From: Streptomyces fungicidicus
GTDB lineage: Bacteria > Actinomycetota > Actinomycetes > Streptomycetales > Streptomycetaceae
NCBI RefSeq assembly: GCF_003665435.1
Contig: NZ_CP023407.1
Coordinates: 3,224,001-3,288,000, forward strand
Reading direction: 5' to 3'
Length of the DNA stretch: 64,000 nt
The notes under the pieces were generated by a model. That model was not told the DNA's origin. It saw nothing but the letters and a program-made list of their open reading frames with translations, and made no database searches. Below are positions 24,766 to 33,464 of this stretch, one piece after another. Both the position numbers and the translations under genes were made by a program. Each line of letters begins with the position of its first letter. Positions within the stretch are counted from its first letter, which is position 1.

Positions 24766-25650
24766 TCAGTTACGGACCGTGTTCCGGTGCTGTTCGTCGG
24801 CGTTCCCGCCCGCCCCGACCAGTCCCGTGCGGAGGCCGGTGAGCCGGTCCCCGAAGCGCCGCATCTCCCGCTGGCCGACGGTCCCGATGATCCCCGGCAG
24901 GGCTCCGCGCACGCCCTGCATCCCGCGCAGCCACCACTGCCCGTAGACATGGCTCGCCCGCCGTTCGACGCCGGCCACGAGCCGGTCCACCGCGGGGCCC
25001 AGCGGGTAGGTCTTGTTCGACGGCCACGGCAGCCGCTGCCGCAACTCCCGCATCACGTCGTCCTGGTCGGCCCCGCGCACCATGTCGGTGTCGGTCCACG
25101 ACAGATACCCGACGCCCACCTTCACGCCCCGGTGCCCGACCTCGGCCCGCAGCGCGTGCGCGTACGCCTCCACACCGGACTTGGAGGCGCAGTACGCCGT
25201 CATCATCGGCGCCGGGGTGAGCGCGGCGAGGGAGGCGATCTGCAGCAGATAGCCCCGGCTCTCGGTGAGCAGCGGCAGGAACGCCCGCGCGGTGACCGCC
25301 GATCCGACCAGGTTCACCTCGATCACCCGCCGCCAGGACTCCGGATCGGAGTCGGCGAACGGACCGCCCGTCGCCACACCGGCGTTGGCGACCACGATGT
25401 CCACCCGGCCGAACCGCTCCCGGACCTCCTCGGCGACCCGGGCCATCGCCTCGTGGTCGGTGACGTCCGCGTGCCAGTGGTCGCTGTCGCTGTGCAGCCG
25501 CGCGCAGACGTCCTTCAGCGCGTCCGGCTCCAGCCCGACCAGCGCCACCCTCACCCCGCGCGCGGAGAGCTTGCGGGCCATCAACTCCCCCACGCCGCGC
25601 GCCGCTCCGGTGACGACGGCGACCTTTCCCTCGAGATCTACCCTGCTCAT
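24766..25650 (-). CDS. Short-chain dehydrogenase/reductase
   Basis: Classical SDR, 294 aa. Cofactor motif VVTGAARGVGELMA (TGxxxGxG) sits near residue 12, the NAG motif VVANAGVATGG near 88, and catalytic Ser-Tyr-Lys in SLAALTPAPMMTAYCASKSG near 140-160. A C-terminal extension after residue 230 (QWWLRGMQGVRGALPGI) is longer than usual. It is third in a coupled operon: its ATG overlaps the hydrolase stop (ATGA). The series monooxygenase - ester hydrolase - alcohol dehydrogenase suggests stepwise breakdown or remodelling of a ketone. Confidence 0.9.
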   Translation of the reverse strand: MSRVDLEGKVAVVTGAARGVGELMARKLSARGVRVALVGLEPDALKDVCARLHSDSDHWHADVTDHEAMARVAEEVRERFGRVDIVVANAGVATGGPFADSDPESWRRVIEVNLVGSAVTARAFLPLLTESRGYLLQIASLAALTPAPMMTAYCASKSGVEAYAHALRAEVGHRGVKVGVGYLSWTDTDMVRGADQDDVMRELRQRLPWPSNKTYPLGPAVDRLVAGVERRASHVYGQWWLRGMQGVRGALPGIIGTVGQREMRRFGDRLTGLRTGLVGAGGNADEQHRNTVRN

Positions 25651-26573
25651 GCGCTCTCCTCGGCGGGTGCGGCGTGGATGTGGGCGGCGGCGAGGTCCCG
25701 GATCCTCCGGGTGACCTGGCCGGGCGCCTCGACGGGCGTCATGTGGCCGACGCCGGGCAGTTCGGTGACGCCGACGCAGTGGGGCAGCGCCGCGGCGATC
25801 GCCCGGGCGTGCACGGGCGGGGTGAGCCGGTCGTCGGCGCCGGCGACGATCTCCACCGGCACCCGCAACTGCCGTACGCCGTCGTCGAGATCGAGCCGGT
25901 CGAGCACGTGCGACCAGGAGTGGCGCACCGCCCGCGGACAGGCGTGCACGATACGGGCGCAGGCCTCGACCATGTCCGGGGCCGAGGCGGGTCCCATCGT
26001 GCCGTACCTGAGTATCCGGCGGGCGAGCGGCGTGACCGGTCCGAGCGGGGCGCGGGAGCCGAGTATGCGCCCGGTCAGCCAGGTCCGCAGCCGGCCCGGC
26101 CGCAGCGGCAGCACCGTCGACTCGGCGACCAGCCGCGAGCTGCCCGTGCTGCACAGCAGCACGGCCGCCGCGTGCGCGCGGAACGCGGGTCTGGTGGCGG
26201 CGGCCATCACCGTCATCCCGCCCATGGAGTGCCCGGCGATCACGGCCCGTTCGCCAGGGCCGAGGGTGGCGGTGAGGACGGCCTCGAGGTCGTCGGCGAG
26301 CGCCTCGGTGCTGCACGCCGGGCTCGCCGGGGTGCGTCCGTGGCCGCGCTGGTCGTAGGCGATGACCCGGTGGTCGGCGGAGAGGTCGCGGATCTGCGCC
26401 GCCCAGAAGGCGGTCGAGCAGGTCCAGCCGTGGGCGAGGACGACGGCGGGCGCCCCGTCGGGGCCGTGCACCTCGACGTGCAGCCGGGCGCCGTCGGCGG
26501 AGAGCGCGGTCAGTTCGCGGGCGGCGGCGGGCGGGGCGTACGGCCCGGAGCCGACGTGGGTGAGGCGGCTCAC
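25647..26573 (-). CDS. Alpha/beta hydrolase (esterase/lipase-like)
   Basis: A 308-aa alpha/beta hydrolase. The oxyanion HGWTC lies near residue 46, the nucleophile elbow GHSMGGMT near 112, the catalytic Asp in AGADDRLTPP near 252, and His in GVGHMTPVE near 280. A cap region lies between 150 and 210. GTG 26573 overlaps the monooxygenase stop by four bases (GTGA), and its own stop overlaps the SDR start, so all three are coupled. Its likely job is to cleave the ester or lactone made by the Baeyer-Villiger enzyme (inference from context). Compare LipR, which follows the monooxygenase MymA in M. tuberculosis. Confidence 0.9.
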   Translation of the reverse strand: MSRLTHVGSGPYAPPAAARELTALSADGARLHVEVHGPDGAPAVVLAHGWTCSTAFWAAQIRDLSADHRVIAYDQRGHGRTPASPACSTEALADDLEAVLTATLGPGERAVIAGHSMGGMTVMAAATRPAFRAHAAAVLLCSTGSSRLVAESTVLPLRPGRLRTWLTGRILGSRAPLGPVTPLARRILRYGTMGPASAPDMVEACARIVHACPRAVRHSWSHVLDRLDLDDGVRQLRVPVEIVAGADDRLTPPVHARAIAAALPHCVGVTELPGVGHMTPVEAPGQVTRRIRDLAAAHIHAAPAEESA

Positions 26574-28096
26574 GCGGTCACCCCGGCGCTCTCCCCGGCG
26601 GTGGCGGCCGGGGAGCCGGCGGACGCCCGCAGCACGGCGTACTCGGCGAGGTCCACGCGCCGGGTCTCCCGCCGGAACTCGCTCGTGGTGCCCGGCCAGA
26701 TGGTGGTGTTGCGTCCGCTCTCGTCGAGGTACCAGCTGGTGCAGCCGCCGGTGTTCCACACCGTGCGCTTCATCCGCTCCTGCACCCGGTGGTTCCAGGC
26801 GCGTACGGCGCTGGGGCGGGCGTCGAGGGCGACCCGGCCGCCGAGCACGTCCAGCTGGCGCAGGTAGTCGGCCAGGTAGTTCAGCTGGGACTCGATCATG
26901 AGGATCATGGAGGAGTTCCCGAGGCCGGTGTTGGGCCCGATGATCGTCATCCAGTTGGGGAACCCGGCGGCCGCGGCGCCGCGCAGGGCCTGCATGCCGC
27001 CCGCCCAGCTCTCGGCGAGGGTCTTCCCCTCCGCGCCGACCACCCGCTCGGCGATGGGCATGTCGGTCACGTGGAACCCGGTCCCGAACACGATCGCGTC
27101 GACCTCGGCCTCGGTGCCGTCGGCGCCGACGACGGTCGACCCGCGCACCTCGCTCAGGCCGCTCGCGACGACGTCCACGTTGGGCCGGGCGAGCGCCGGG
27201 TAGTACGTGCTCGACAGCAGGATCCGCTTGCAGCCGATGCGGTAGTCGGGGGTGAGTGCGGCGCGCAGGGCCGGGTCCTTGATGGCGCGGCCCATGTTGC
27301 GCTTGGCCAGCTGCTCGACGAAGCCGAGCTCGCCGGGGTGCTTGGTGAACGCCTGGACCTGCAACTCCCTTACGCCCCAGAGCAGTCCGCGCCGCATCTT
27401 GGTGGTGAAGGGCAGCCTGCGGTGCAGTGCGCGCTCGGCGGCGCTGATGGGCCGGTCGACGCGGGGCAGCACCCAGGCGGGCGTGCGCTGGAAGAGCGTC
27501 AGCCGTGACACGAGCGGCTGGACGGCCGGCACGATCTGGATCGCCGACGCCCCGGTGCCGACCATGGCGACCCGCTTGCCGCGCAGGTCGTAGTCGTGGT
27601 CCCACTGGGCGGAGTGGAACACCTTGCCGGGGAAGGTGTCGAGGCCGGGGACGTCCGGCAGTTTGGGCTCGGACAGCGGGCCGGTGGCGGACACCACCAC
27701 GTCGGCGCTGAGGTGGCCGCTGCTGGTCTCGATGTCCCACCGCAGCCGCTCGGTGTCCCACACCATCCGCTTCACCTCCGAGTCGAGGCGGATGTGGGGC
27801 CGCAGCCCGAAGACGTCGGTGACGTGCTCGAGGTAGGCGCGGATGTGCTGCTGCCCGGAGAAGGAGCGGGGCCAGTCGGGATTGGGCGCGAAGGAGAAGG
27901 AGTACAGGTGCGACGGCACGTCGCAGGCGCAGCCGGGATAGCTGTTGTCGCGCCAGGTGCCGCCGACGCTGCCCGCCCGCTCCAGGACGACGAAGTCGGT
28001 GATCCCCTCGCGTCGCAGCCGCACGGCGGCCCCGAGCCCGCCGAATCCCGACCCGACCACCGCCACCCGTACGTGTTCGTGCTCGTGCTCGGCCAT
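26570..28096 (-). CDS. Flavin-dependent Baeyer-Villiger-type monooxygenase
   Basis: A 508-aa NADPH/FAD monooxygenase. Two Rossmann motifs are present: VAVVGSGFGGLGAAV near residue 10 and VAMVGTGASAIQIVP near 185. Between them the Baeyer-Villiger fingerprint FxGxxxHxxxW is satisfied by FPGKVFHSAQWD near 160. GTWRDNSYPGCACD, near 45, is also typical. It probably inserts oxygen next to a carbonyl to form an ester. It heads the three-gene operon and is divergent from a MerR regulator, behind a promoter with a 19-bp spacer. Start ATG 28096, preceded by GGAGG. Confidence 0.93.
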   Translation of the reverse strand: MAEHEHEHVRVAVVGSGFGGLGAAVRLRREGITDFVVLERAGSVGGTWRDNSYPGCACDVPSHLYSFSFAPNPDWPRSFSGQQHIRAYLEHVTDVFGLRPHIRLDSEVKRMVWDTERLRWDIETSSGHLSADVVVSATGPLSEPKLPDVPGLDTFPGKVFHSAQWDHDYDLRGKRVAMVGTGASAIQIVPAVQPLVSRLTLFQRTPAWVLPRVDRPISAAERALHRRLPFTTKMRRGLLWGVRELQVQAFTKHPGELGFVEQLAKRNMGRAIKDPALRAALTPDYRIGCKRILLSSTYYPALARPNVDVVASGLSEVRGSTVVGADGTEAEVDAIVFGTGFHVTDMPIAERVVGAEGKTLAESWAGGMQALRGAAAAGFPNWMTIIGPNTGLGNSSMILMIESQLNYLADYLRQLDVLGGRVALDARPSAVRAWNHRVQERMKRTVWNTGGCTSWYLDESGRNTTIWPGTTSEFRRETRRVDLAEYAVLRASAGSPAATAGESAGVTA

Positions 28097-28117
28097 CCCG
28101 AAGCCTCCACGCGTCGC

Positions 28118-28148
28118 TCAGTAACCCTGCCAGTGAACACTGGCGCAA
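28118..28148 (-). promoter_or_regulatory. MerR-type promoter with 19-bp spacer and palindrome
   Basis: On the minus strand TTGCGC (28143-28148) and TACTGA (28118-28123) are separated by 19 bp. The spacer is nearly filled by the perfect inverted repeat GCCAGTG-TT-CACTGGC (28129-28144). Long-spacer promoters with a centred dyad are the hallmark of MerR-activated genes. A MerR gene is divergent from it, and the monooxygenase start is 22 bp downstream. Confidence 0.6.
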
Positions 28149-28229
28149 TGGGGAGAGTAGAGCAGGCGCGTACTGATGGGTAGGGGGCGGGCGAGGAAAG
28201 TTACCGCCGGTACGGCCTAGGCTGCTGAC

Positions 28230-28895
28230 GTGGCAGAGGACACCTCAGGACCCGGCGAGCGGCGCGAGTACCGCATGGACGAGCTGGCCCGGCTGGCCGG
28301 CATCACCGTGCGCACCCTGCGCTTCTACCGCGAGCGCAAGCTGATTCCGCCACCCCGCAGGGAGGGCCGAATCGCCTGGTACGACGACCAGCACCTGGCC
28401 CGGCTGCGCACGATCACGGCGCTCCTGGAACGCGGCCACACCCTGAACGGCATAGCCGAACTCGCCGAGGCCTTCGACCACGGCCGGGACGTCGGCGACC
28501 TCCTCGGCATGGACAACCCCACCGAGGAGACCCCGGTCCGCCTCACCCCCGAGGAGCTCGCCGACCACTTCTCCGGAGAGGTCACCCCGGAGAACCTGGC
28601 CGCCGCGCTGGACCTCGGCTATCTCGGCGTCGACGGCGAGGAGATCGTCCACATCAGCCGGCGTCTGCTGGACGTCTCCTCCGCACTGGTCCGCGAGGGG
28701 ATCCCGCTCGCGGAGGTGCTCCGCACCGGCGCGGAGGCCCGCGTCCACGCCGACGCCCTGGCCGACCTCTTCGCCGCCCTGATCCTGCGCCACGCCCCGG
28801 AGGAGACCGTCCACCGCCTGCGCCCCCTGGCCCGCAGCGTGGTCGACGCCGAACTCTCCCTGGCCCTGGACCGCCGCCTGCGCAAGCCTGACTAG
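28230..28895 (+). CDS. MerR-family transcriptional regulator
   Basis: A 221-aa regulator. The N-terminal winged HTH is YRMDELARLAGITVRTLRFY (residues 11-30), followed by the wing with EGRIAWYDDQHLARLRTI and a dimerisation helix. The long C-terminal domain has no cysteine cluster, so it senses something other than metal thiolates, perhaps a hydrophobic substrate of the neighbouring operon. GTG 28230 has no ribosome-binding site, and a TAGGCT hexamer lies 7 bases upstream, compatible with a leaderless transcript. It is the probable activator of the monooxygenase operon. Confidence 0.88.
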   Translation: MAEDTSGPGERREYRMDELARLAGITVRTLRFYRERKLIPPPRREGRIAWYDDQHLARLRTITALLERGHTLNGIAELAEAFDHGRDVGDLLGMDNPTEETPVRLTPEELADHFSGEVTPENLAAALDLGYLGVDGEEIVHISRRLLDVSSALVREGIPLAEVLRTGAEARVHADALADLFAALILRHAPEETVHRLRPLARSVVDAELSLALDRRLRKPD

Positions 28896-28921
28896 CGCGC
28901 GAGCCGGACCAGTGCCTGTTG

Positions 28922-29407
28922 CTAGGCGTTCCCCACGTACCCGAGGTCGACGGGTGTCACCGGCGGTCCGTTCCGGCGGACGTCGGCCAGCAGCTCCGGC
29001 AGCCGCGGCGGCCACAGCTGCTCGGTGGCACCGGCCAGCTCCCGGGGCGACCACCACCGCCACCGCAGGATGCCCTCCTCGGCGTGCAGGGCGAGGAGGT
29101 CGCCCTCGGGGTCACGGCGCGGTCCGGCGGCGAGGAAGATGTGCTCGCTCTGCCGCACCGGCACTCCGGCCCGGGTGAAGTCGTGCTCCCACCGGCACAG
29201 CAGGGTGCCGTCGAGCGCGATGTCGTCCCACCCGGTCTCCTCGCGCAGCTCCCGCCGCGCGGCCTGCCCGGGCGTCTCCCCCGGCTCCATGCCCCCGCCG
29301 GGCAGCGCCCAGTGGACGCCGACCTCGTCGTTGTCGTACCGGAACATGAAGACGGCGCCGTCCGGATCCAGCACGGCGACCCGGGCGGCCCGCCGGGGCG
29401 TCCGCAT
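28922..29407 (-). CDS. NUDIX hydrolase
   Basis: A 161-aa NUDIX pyrophosphohydrolase. The NUDIX box is complete: GGGMEPGETPGQAARREL followed by REETGW, i.e. Gx5Ex7REUxEExGU. FMFRYDNDEVGVHWALP precedes it and HAEEGILRWRWWSPREL follows. Its substrate is not predictable from the box. The ATG at 29407 overlaps the stop of xth by one base (TGATG), so it is co-translated with an AP endonuclease. That suggests a nucleotide-sanitation or repair role, though this is only guilt by association. Confidence 0.92.
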   Translation of the reverse strand: MRTPRRAARVAVLDPDGAVFMFRYDNDEVGVHWALPGGGMEPGETPGQAARRELREETGWDDIALDGTLLCRWEHDFTRAGVPVRQSEHIFLAAGPRRDPEGDLLALHAEEGILRWRWWSPRELAGATEQLWPPRLPELLADVRRNGPPVTPVDLGYVGNA

Positions 29408-30219
29408 CAGCCGGCCGCCCGCTCGAAGACGACCGTCACCGGCGCGTGGTCCGACCAGCGCTCGGCGTGTGTGGCGGCGCGCTCGACGTAGGCCTTCACC
29501 GCACGGCCCGCGAGCCCGGGCGTCGCGACGGCCAGGTCGATCCGCCATCCGGTGTCGTTGTCGAAGGCCCGTCCCCGGTAGGACCACCAGGAGTACGGTC
29601 CGTCCACGTCCGGGTGCAGCGCCCGCACCACGTCGACGTATCCGCCGTCCGCCGGGTCGAGCACCCGGGAGAGCCACTCCCGCTCCTCCGGCAGGAACCC
29701 GGAGCTCTTGGTGTTCCCGCGCCAGTTCTTCAGGTCGGCCTTCTCGTGGGCGATGTTCCAGTCCCCGCAGACGACGACCTCGCGCCCGTCGGCGGCGGCA
29801 CGCTCCCGCAGCCCCTTGAGATGGGCGAGGAACTCGCCCATGAACCGCATCTTCTCGTCCTGCCGCTCGGTCCCGACCTCCCCCGAGGGCAGATACAGCG
29901 AGGCGACGGTCACACCGGGCAGGTCGACCTCCACGTACCGCCCGGCCGTGTCGAACTCCGCCGACCCGAACCCCACACGCACCCGGTCGGGCTCACGCCG
30001 GGTGTACAGGGACACCCCCGCACGCCCCTTGGCGGCGGCCGGCGCGTGCACGACATGCCACCCCTCGGGCTCCCGCACGGTCTCCGGCAGCTGCTTCGCC
30101 TCCGCCCGCACCTCCTGCAGACACAGCACATCGGCGGAGGTCCCGGCCAGCCACTCCACGAATCCCTTCTTGGCGGCGGCCCGCAGTCCATTGACGTTGA
30201 CGGAGGTCACAGTGAGCAT
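29407..30219 (-). CDS. xth: Exodeoxyribonuclease III / AP endonuclease
   Basis: An Mg-dependent exonuclease III-family base-excision-repair enzyme of about 270 aa. The N-terminus MLTVTSVNVNGLRAAAKKGF carries the Asn metal-site motif. LCLQEVRAE holds the metal-binding Glu near residue 38. GDWNIAH holds the catalytic Asp-Asn near 150. The terminal WSDHAPV contains the catalytic SDH motif. ATG 30219 fits the family N-terminus; a GTG at 30237 with GGACGGGG upstream would add six residues. It shares a TGATG junction with the NUDIX gene. Confidence 0.92.
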   Translation of the reverse strand: MLTVTSVNVNGLRAAAKKGFVEWLAGTSADVLCLQEVRAEAKQLPETVREPEGWHVVHAPAAAKGRAGVSLYTRREPDRVRVGFGSAEFDTAGRYVEVDLPGVTVASLYLPSGEVGTERQDEKMRFMGEFLAHLKGLRERAAADGREVVVCGDWNIAHEKADLKNWRGNTKSSGFLPEEREWLSRVLDPADGGYVDVVRALHPDVDGPYSWWSYRGRAFDNDTGWRIDLAVATPGLAGRAVKAYVERAATHAERWSDHAPVTVVFERAAG

Positions 30220-30269
30220 CAGGGAACGATACGACACTCCCCGTCCGGTCGTGTTTTACCGTAATCGGC

Positions 30270-30746
30270 ATGGATATCCGCCCGGTCCCCTACGACCACC
30301 CCGACGCCGTGAAGCTGGACAGTGAGGTCCAGGCCGAGTACCACGTCCGCTACGGCGACGGCGGCGACGCCACCCCCATGGACCCCGCGGACTTCAGGCC
30401 CCCGAACGGCGTCTACCTGATCGCGTACGACGAGTCCGGCGTCCCCGTGGCCTCCGGAGGCTGGCGCGTCCAGGACGCCAACGGCGAGGGCAACCGGGAC
30501 GGCGACGCCGAGCTCAAGCGCATGTACGTGATCGAGCAGATGCGCGGCCGCGGCCTGGCCCGCCGCATCCTGGCCGCCCTGGAGGACGACGCCCGCGCCG
30601 CCGGCCGCGTCCGCATGGTCCTGGAGACCGGCACGAAGCAGCCGGAGGCCGTCGCCCTGTACGCCTCCAGCGGCTACGAGCCCTGCGAGAAGTTCGGCTA
30701 CTACCGCTTCCACGCCGACAGCCTCTGCTACGCCAAGCCCCTCTGA
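30270..30746 (+). CDS. GNAT N-acetyltransferase
   Basis: A 158-aa GCN5-related acetyltransferase. Motif A, which binds the pyrophosphate of acetyl-CoA, is RGRGLARRIL near residue 91. LKRMYVIEQM forms the preceding strand and VALYASSGYEPCEKFGYY the motif-B end. It begins MDIRPVPYDHPD and is divergent from xth with 50 bp between starts. The acceptor is unknown. A one-gene transcript is likely, because the next gene has its own promoter region. Confidence 0.88.
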   Translation: MDIRPVPYDHPDAVKLDSEVQAEYHVRYGDGGDATPMDPADFRPPNGVYLIAYDESGVPVASGGWRVQDANGEGNRDGDAELKRMYVIEQMRGRGLARRILAALEDDARAAGRVRMVLETGTKQPEAVALYASSGYEPCEKFGYYRFHADSLCYAKPL

Positions 30747-30871
30747 CCCAGGGCTTCGGGTCGCTCTCCGGCAACCCCCGTAAATAGTCGGGGTGTTGTC
30801 GGCGCCGCACCCTAGGGTGGGCCTCCCGATCGCATCGAGCGGTCGACGCGTTTCAAGGGGAGGTCACGCAC

Positions 30872-32200
30872 TTGCGTACACGAAGATCCGCGGGAGGAAC
30901 GGCACTCGCCGCCATCGCCGCGTCAGTGACCCTGTTCGTCAGCCCGGCCCAGGCCCAGGGTCAGGCACAGGACCAGAGCCAGAGCCAGAACAGCGTCGTG
31001 CTGCCGGTGACCTCGCACTGGCAGACGCTCGCCGACAGCCGGCACGTCTACGTCTCGGCCCCCGGACAGGACTCCGTGGTGGCCACCGACCACGACGGAC
31101 AGGTGATCAAGACCGTGGAAGGCCTCGACGGGGCCCGCGGCATGACGCTCACCGCCGACGAGTCCCACCTGTACGTCGCCCTCCCCGAGGCCGACGCCAT
31201 CGCGGAGATCGACACGGTCACCCTGACCGAGACCCGTCGCTTCCTCACCGGCACGGACACCGAACCGGAGAATCTCGCCCTCGCCGGCGGCCGGCTCTGG
31301 TTCTCCTACCAGGCGACCGTGTTCGACAGCGGCATCGGGTCCGTGGCCGTCGCCGAGACCGCCCCGAGCGTCGATCTGGACGACAACCCGGTCTGGTACG
31401 GCAAGCCCCGGCTCGCGTCGTCGCCGGGTGCGCCCGACCGGCTGGTCGCCGCGGAGAGCGCGGGTGCGGCCGGAATGCGGGTGTACGACGTGGCGTCCGG
31501 CACCGCCGAGGAGATCGCCTACACCGACGGCGTCGTCGACGTCGAGGACCTGGCCGTCACGGCGGACGGCAGCAGCGCGATCACCGCGAACGGCGGCACC
31601 TACTACCACCAGCGGTGGTCGCTGCCGGACCTCACGGAGGAGACCGGGTACGACACGGGGGCCTACCCCAACGCCGTCTCCATCGCCTCCGACGGCACCG
31701 TGGCCGCGGGAGTGATGGCCTCCGGGGACTGGGACATCTTCGTGTACCGGCCGGGTGAGACCGCCCCCTTCCGCACCGTCTCGCTGAACTACGGTCATAT
31801 GGAACTGCTGGAACGGGGAGTGGCCTGGGTACCGGACGGCAGCCGCCTGTTCGGCACCCGTTTCCCGTACTCCGGCGAGGTCGTCCTCGACATCATCGAC
31901 GACGTGCACAAGGCGAACAGCGACATCACCCTCACCGCGCCGCAGACGCACCCCTACGGCCAGCCGGTGACGATCAGCGGGAAGCTCACTTCCCTGGTGC
32001 CGTTCCCGAAGCACAAGGTGGTCACCGTCACGCGGAACAACGAGCCCTTGACGACGGTGAAGGTGAAGTCCGACGGCAGCTTCCACTTCACCGACCTGCC
32101 GGCCGACTACATGCGCTACCCCGAGTACGTCGTGACCTACGCGGGCGACGCCGAGCACGTGTCCGGCAGGGCCGCCGTGACGGTGGAGATCGTCACCTAG
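30872..32200 (+). CDS. Secreted beta-propeller protein with C-terminal Ig-like domain
   Basis: This 442-aa exported protein starts at TTG 30872 behind GGGGAGG. The signal peptide has an RTRR n-region and a hydrophobic core (TALAAIAASVTLFV) ending in the cleavage motif AQA. A Gln-rich spacer is followed by YncE/SMP-30-like propeller repeats (residues 45-340: HVYVSAPGQDSVVATD, HLYVALPEADAIAEID). A C-terminal Ig-like fold comes last (about 345-442: THPYGQPVTISGKL ... VVTYAGDAEHVSG). No catalytic motif was seen. It is probably a wall-associated binding or adhesin-type protein. Confidence 0.85.
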   Translation: MRTRRSAGGTALAAIAASVTLFVSPAQAQGQAQDQSQSQNSVVLPVTSHWQTLADSRHVYVSAPGQDSVVATDHDGQVIKTVEGLDGARGMTLTADESHLYVALPEADAIAEIDTVTLTETRRFLTGTDTEPENLALAGGRLWFSYQATVFDSGIGSVAVAETAPSVDLDDNPVWYGKPRLASSPGAPDRLVAAESAGAAGMRVYDVASGTAEEIAYTDGVVDVEDLAVTADGSSAITANGGTYYHQRWSLPDLTEETGYDTGAYPNAVSIASDGTVAAGVMASGDWDIFVYRPGETAPFRTVSLNYGHMELLERGVAWVPDGSRLFGTRFPYSGEVVLDIIDDVHKANSDITLTAPQTHPYGQPVTISGKLTSLVPFPKHKVVTVTRNNEPLTTVKVKSDGSFHFTDLPADYMRYPEYVVTYAGDAEHVSGRAAVTVEIVT

Positions 32201-32271
32201 ACGGCAGTTCCGAGCGGGGCCGGACGACCGGCGTCCGGCCCCGTCCTCACCCGTGACAGGAGACCTTTCCC

Positions 32272-32937
32272 ATGAATGTTCCGGAGCCGGCGGCGGACGG
32301 CGGCCGCAGGACCGACGTCTGGCCGTTGATCCGCGCCGAGCGGGCGGCGCTGGCGGCCGATCTCGCGGGCCTGACCGACGAGCACTGGCGAACGCCCTCG
32401 CTGTGCGCCGGTCTGACCGTGCGTGAGGTGCTGGCGCATCTCACCGCGGGCGCGAGCCTCAACTCCGTGCGCTGGATGGCGGGCGTGATCCGCTGCCGGT
32501 TCGACTTCGACAAACAGGTGGCCGTGCAGCTGGCCAGGCAGCTGGGCGCGGGTCCGGCCGAGACCCTCGAGCGGTTCCGGCGCGTCGTCCCGAGCACGAC
32601 GAAGCCTCCCCTGCCCGCCGTCGCCATGCTGGGCGAGACGCTGGTGCACGGGGAGGACATCCGGCGCCCGCTGGGCATCCGCCGGGACTACCCGATCGGT
32701 GCCGTCACGCGGGTGGCCGCGTACTACCAGGGCTCGGACCTCGTGGTCCTCGCCAAGGGACGCATCGGCGGGCTGAGACTCGCCGCGGACGACGGCCCCT
32801 TCACCACCGGCTCCGGACCCGTGGTGTCCGGGCCCACCGTGGCCCTGGTGATGGCCATGACCGGACGCGCGGCGTACTGCGACGAACTCGACGGCGACGG
32901 CGTGGAACTGCTCCGCAGCCGCTGCGGGACCGCCTGA
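32272..32937 (+). CDS. Maleylpyruvate isomerase-family / mycothiol-dependent DinB-like protein
   Basis: A 221-aa DinB/MDMPI four-helix protein. The N-terminal IRAERAALAADLAGLTDEHW and LCAGLTVREVLAHLTAG carry the family layout, including a histidine in AHLT that should bind metal. HGEDIRRPLG, near 124, gives a further His-Glu-Asp cluster. Members use mycothiol or act as metal-dependent isomerases; the substrate here is unknown. ATG 32272 is preceded by CAGGAGA. It lies 71 bp after the propeller gene. Confidence 0.85.
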   Translation: MNVPEPAADGGRRTDVWPLIRAERAALAADLAGLTDEHWRTPSLCAGLTVREVLAHLTAGASLNSVRWMAGVIRCRFDFDKQVAVQLARQLGAGPAETLERFRRVVPSTTKPPLPAVAMLGETLVHGEDIRRPLGIRRDYPIGAVTRVAAYYQGSDLVVLAKGRIGGLRLAADDGPFTTGSGPVVSGPTVALVMAMTGRAAYCDELDGDGVELLRSRCGTA

Positions 32938-33037
32938 GAAGCCGGTTCCGCCGCGGCCGATGATTCCCGCAGGCCGGTGGAGTCTGCCCCGACGGGGAGC
33001 AGTCACGCGTCCGACCACATGAGGCAAGGAGTCAGTG

Positions 33038-33385
33038 ATGGCGGTAGGCATCTTCGCCGGTATCGCGGTACGGGACTACCGGAGCGCGCTGGAGTGGTAC
33101 CGGCGGCTGTTCGGAGCGGAGCCGGCCTTCTTCCCGAACGACGTCGAAGCGGTGTGGCAGCTGGCCGAGGACCGGTACGTGTACATCATCGAGGACGCCC
33201 GCCGCGCCGGCGGTGCGGTGGGCATGGTCTGGGTGGACGACCTCGAGTCCGAGGTGGCGGAGATCGGCGAGCGGGGGCTGCGGCCGGTGGACGTCGAGAA
33301 GCACGGCGATGTGTGGAAGTACGTCTACCACGATGCCGACGGCAACGAGACGGGGATCGGTGGCAGGGCCTCAAGGCCCGAGTGA
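33038..33385 (+). CDS. VOC-family (glyoxalase/bleomycin-resistance fold) protein
   Basis: A 115-aa single VOC module, beginning MAVGIFAGIAVRDYRSALEW with the standard beta-alpha start. YVYIIEDARRAGGAVGMVWVDD covers the middle strands, and HDADGNETGIGG is the end of the domain. It should dimerise to form one metal or ligand site. ATG 33038 follows GAGGCAAGGAG. A histidine-poor, glutamate-containing core makes either a sequestering protein or an enzyme possible. Confidence 0.85.
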   Translation: MAVGIFAGIAVRDYRSALEWYRRLFGAEPAFFPNDVEAVWQLAEDRYVYIIEDARRAGGAVGMVWVDDLESEVAEIGERGLRPVDVEKHGDVWKYVYHDADGNETGIGGRASRPE

Positions 33386-33421
33386 GGGCGTGCCGTTCCG
33401 CGGCAGCCGGTACGACATGTC

Positions 33422-33457
33422 AAAGCCCCGGTCGGGAAATCCCTACCGGGGCTTTGA
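33422..33457. terminator. Strong bidirectional terminator
   Basis: CAAAGCCCCGGT pairs perfectly with ACCGGGGCTTTG (12 bp), and GGGA/TCCC extends the stem beyond a mismatch. It lies between the VOC gene (plus) and the 3' end of tRNA-Ala (minus) and ends in CTTTG on both sides. Confidence 0.85.
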
Positions 33458-33464
33458 GCTGCGT

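Noticed and set aside
21215..24946. Reading frame of more than 1,200 codons overlapping the tricorn gene in a second frame
   Set aside because: Its product is Arg/Gly/Pro-rich low-complexity sequence, whereas the other frame has complete propeller, PDZ and catalytic motifs.
24766..28895. Part of a secondary-metabolite cluster
   Set aside because: No polyketide, peptide or terpene synthase, carrier protein or resistance gene is present; the operon stands alone between housekeeping genes.
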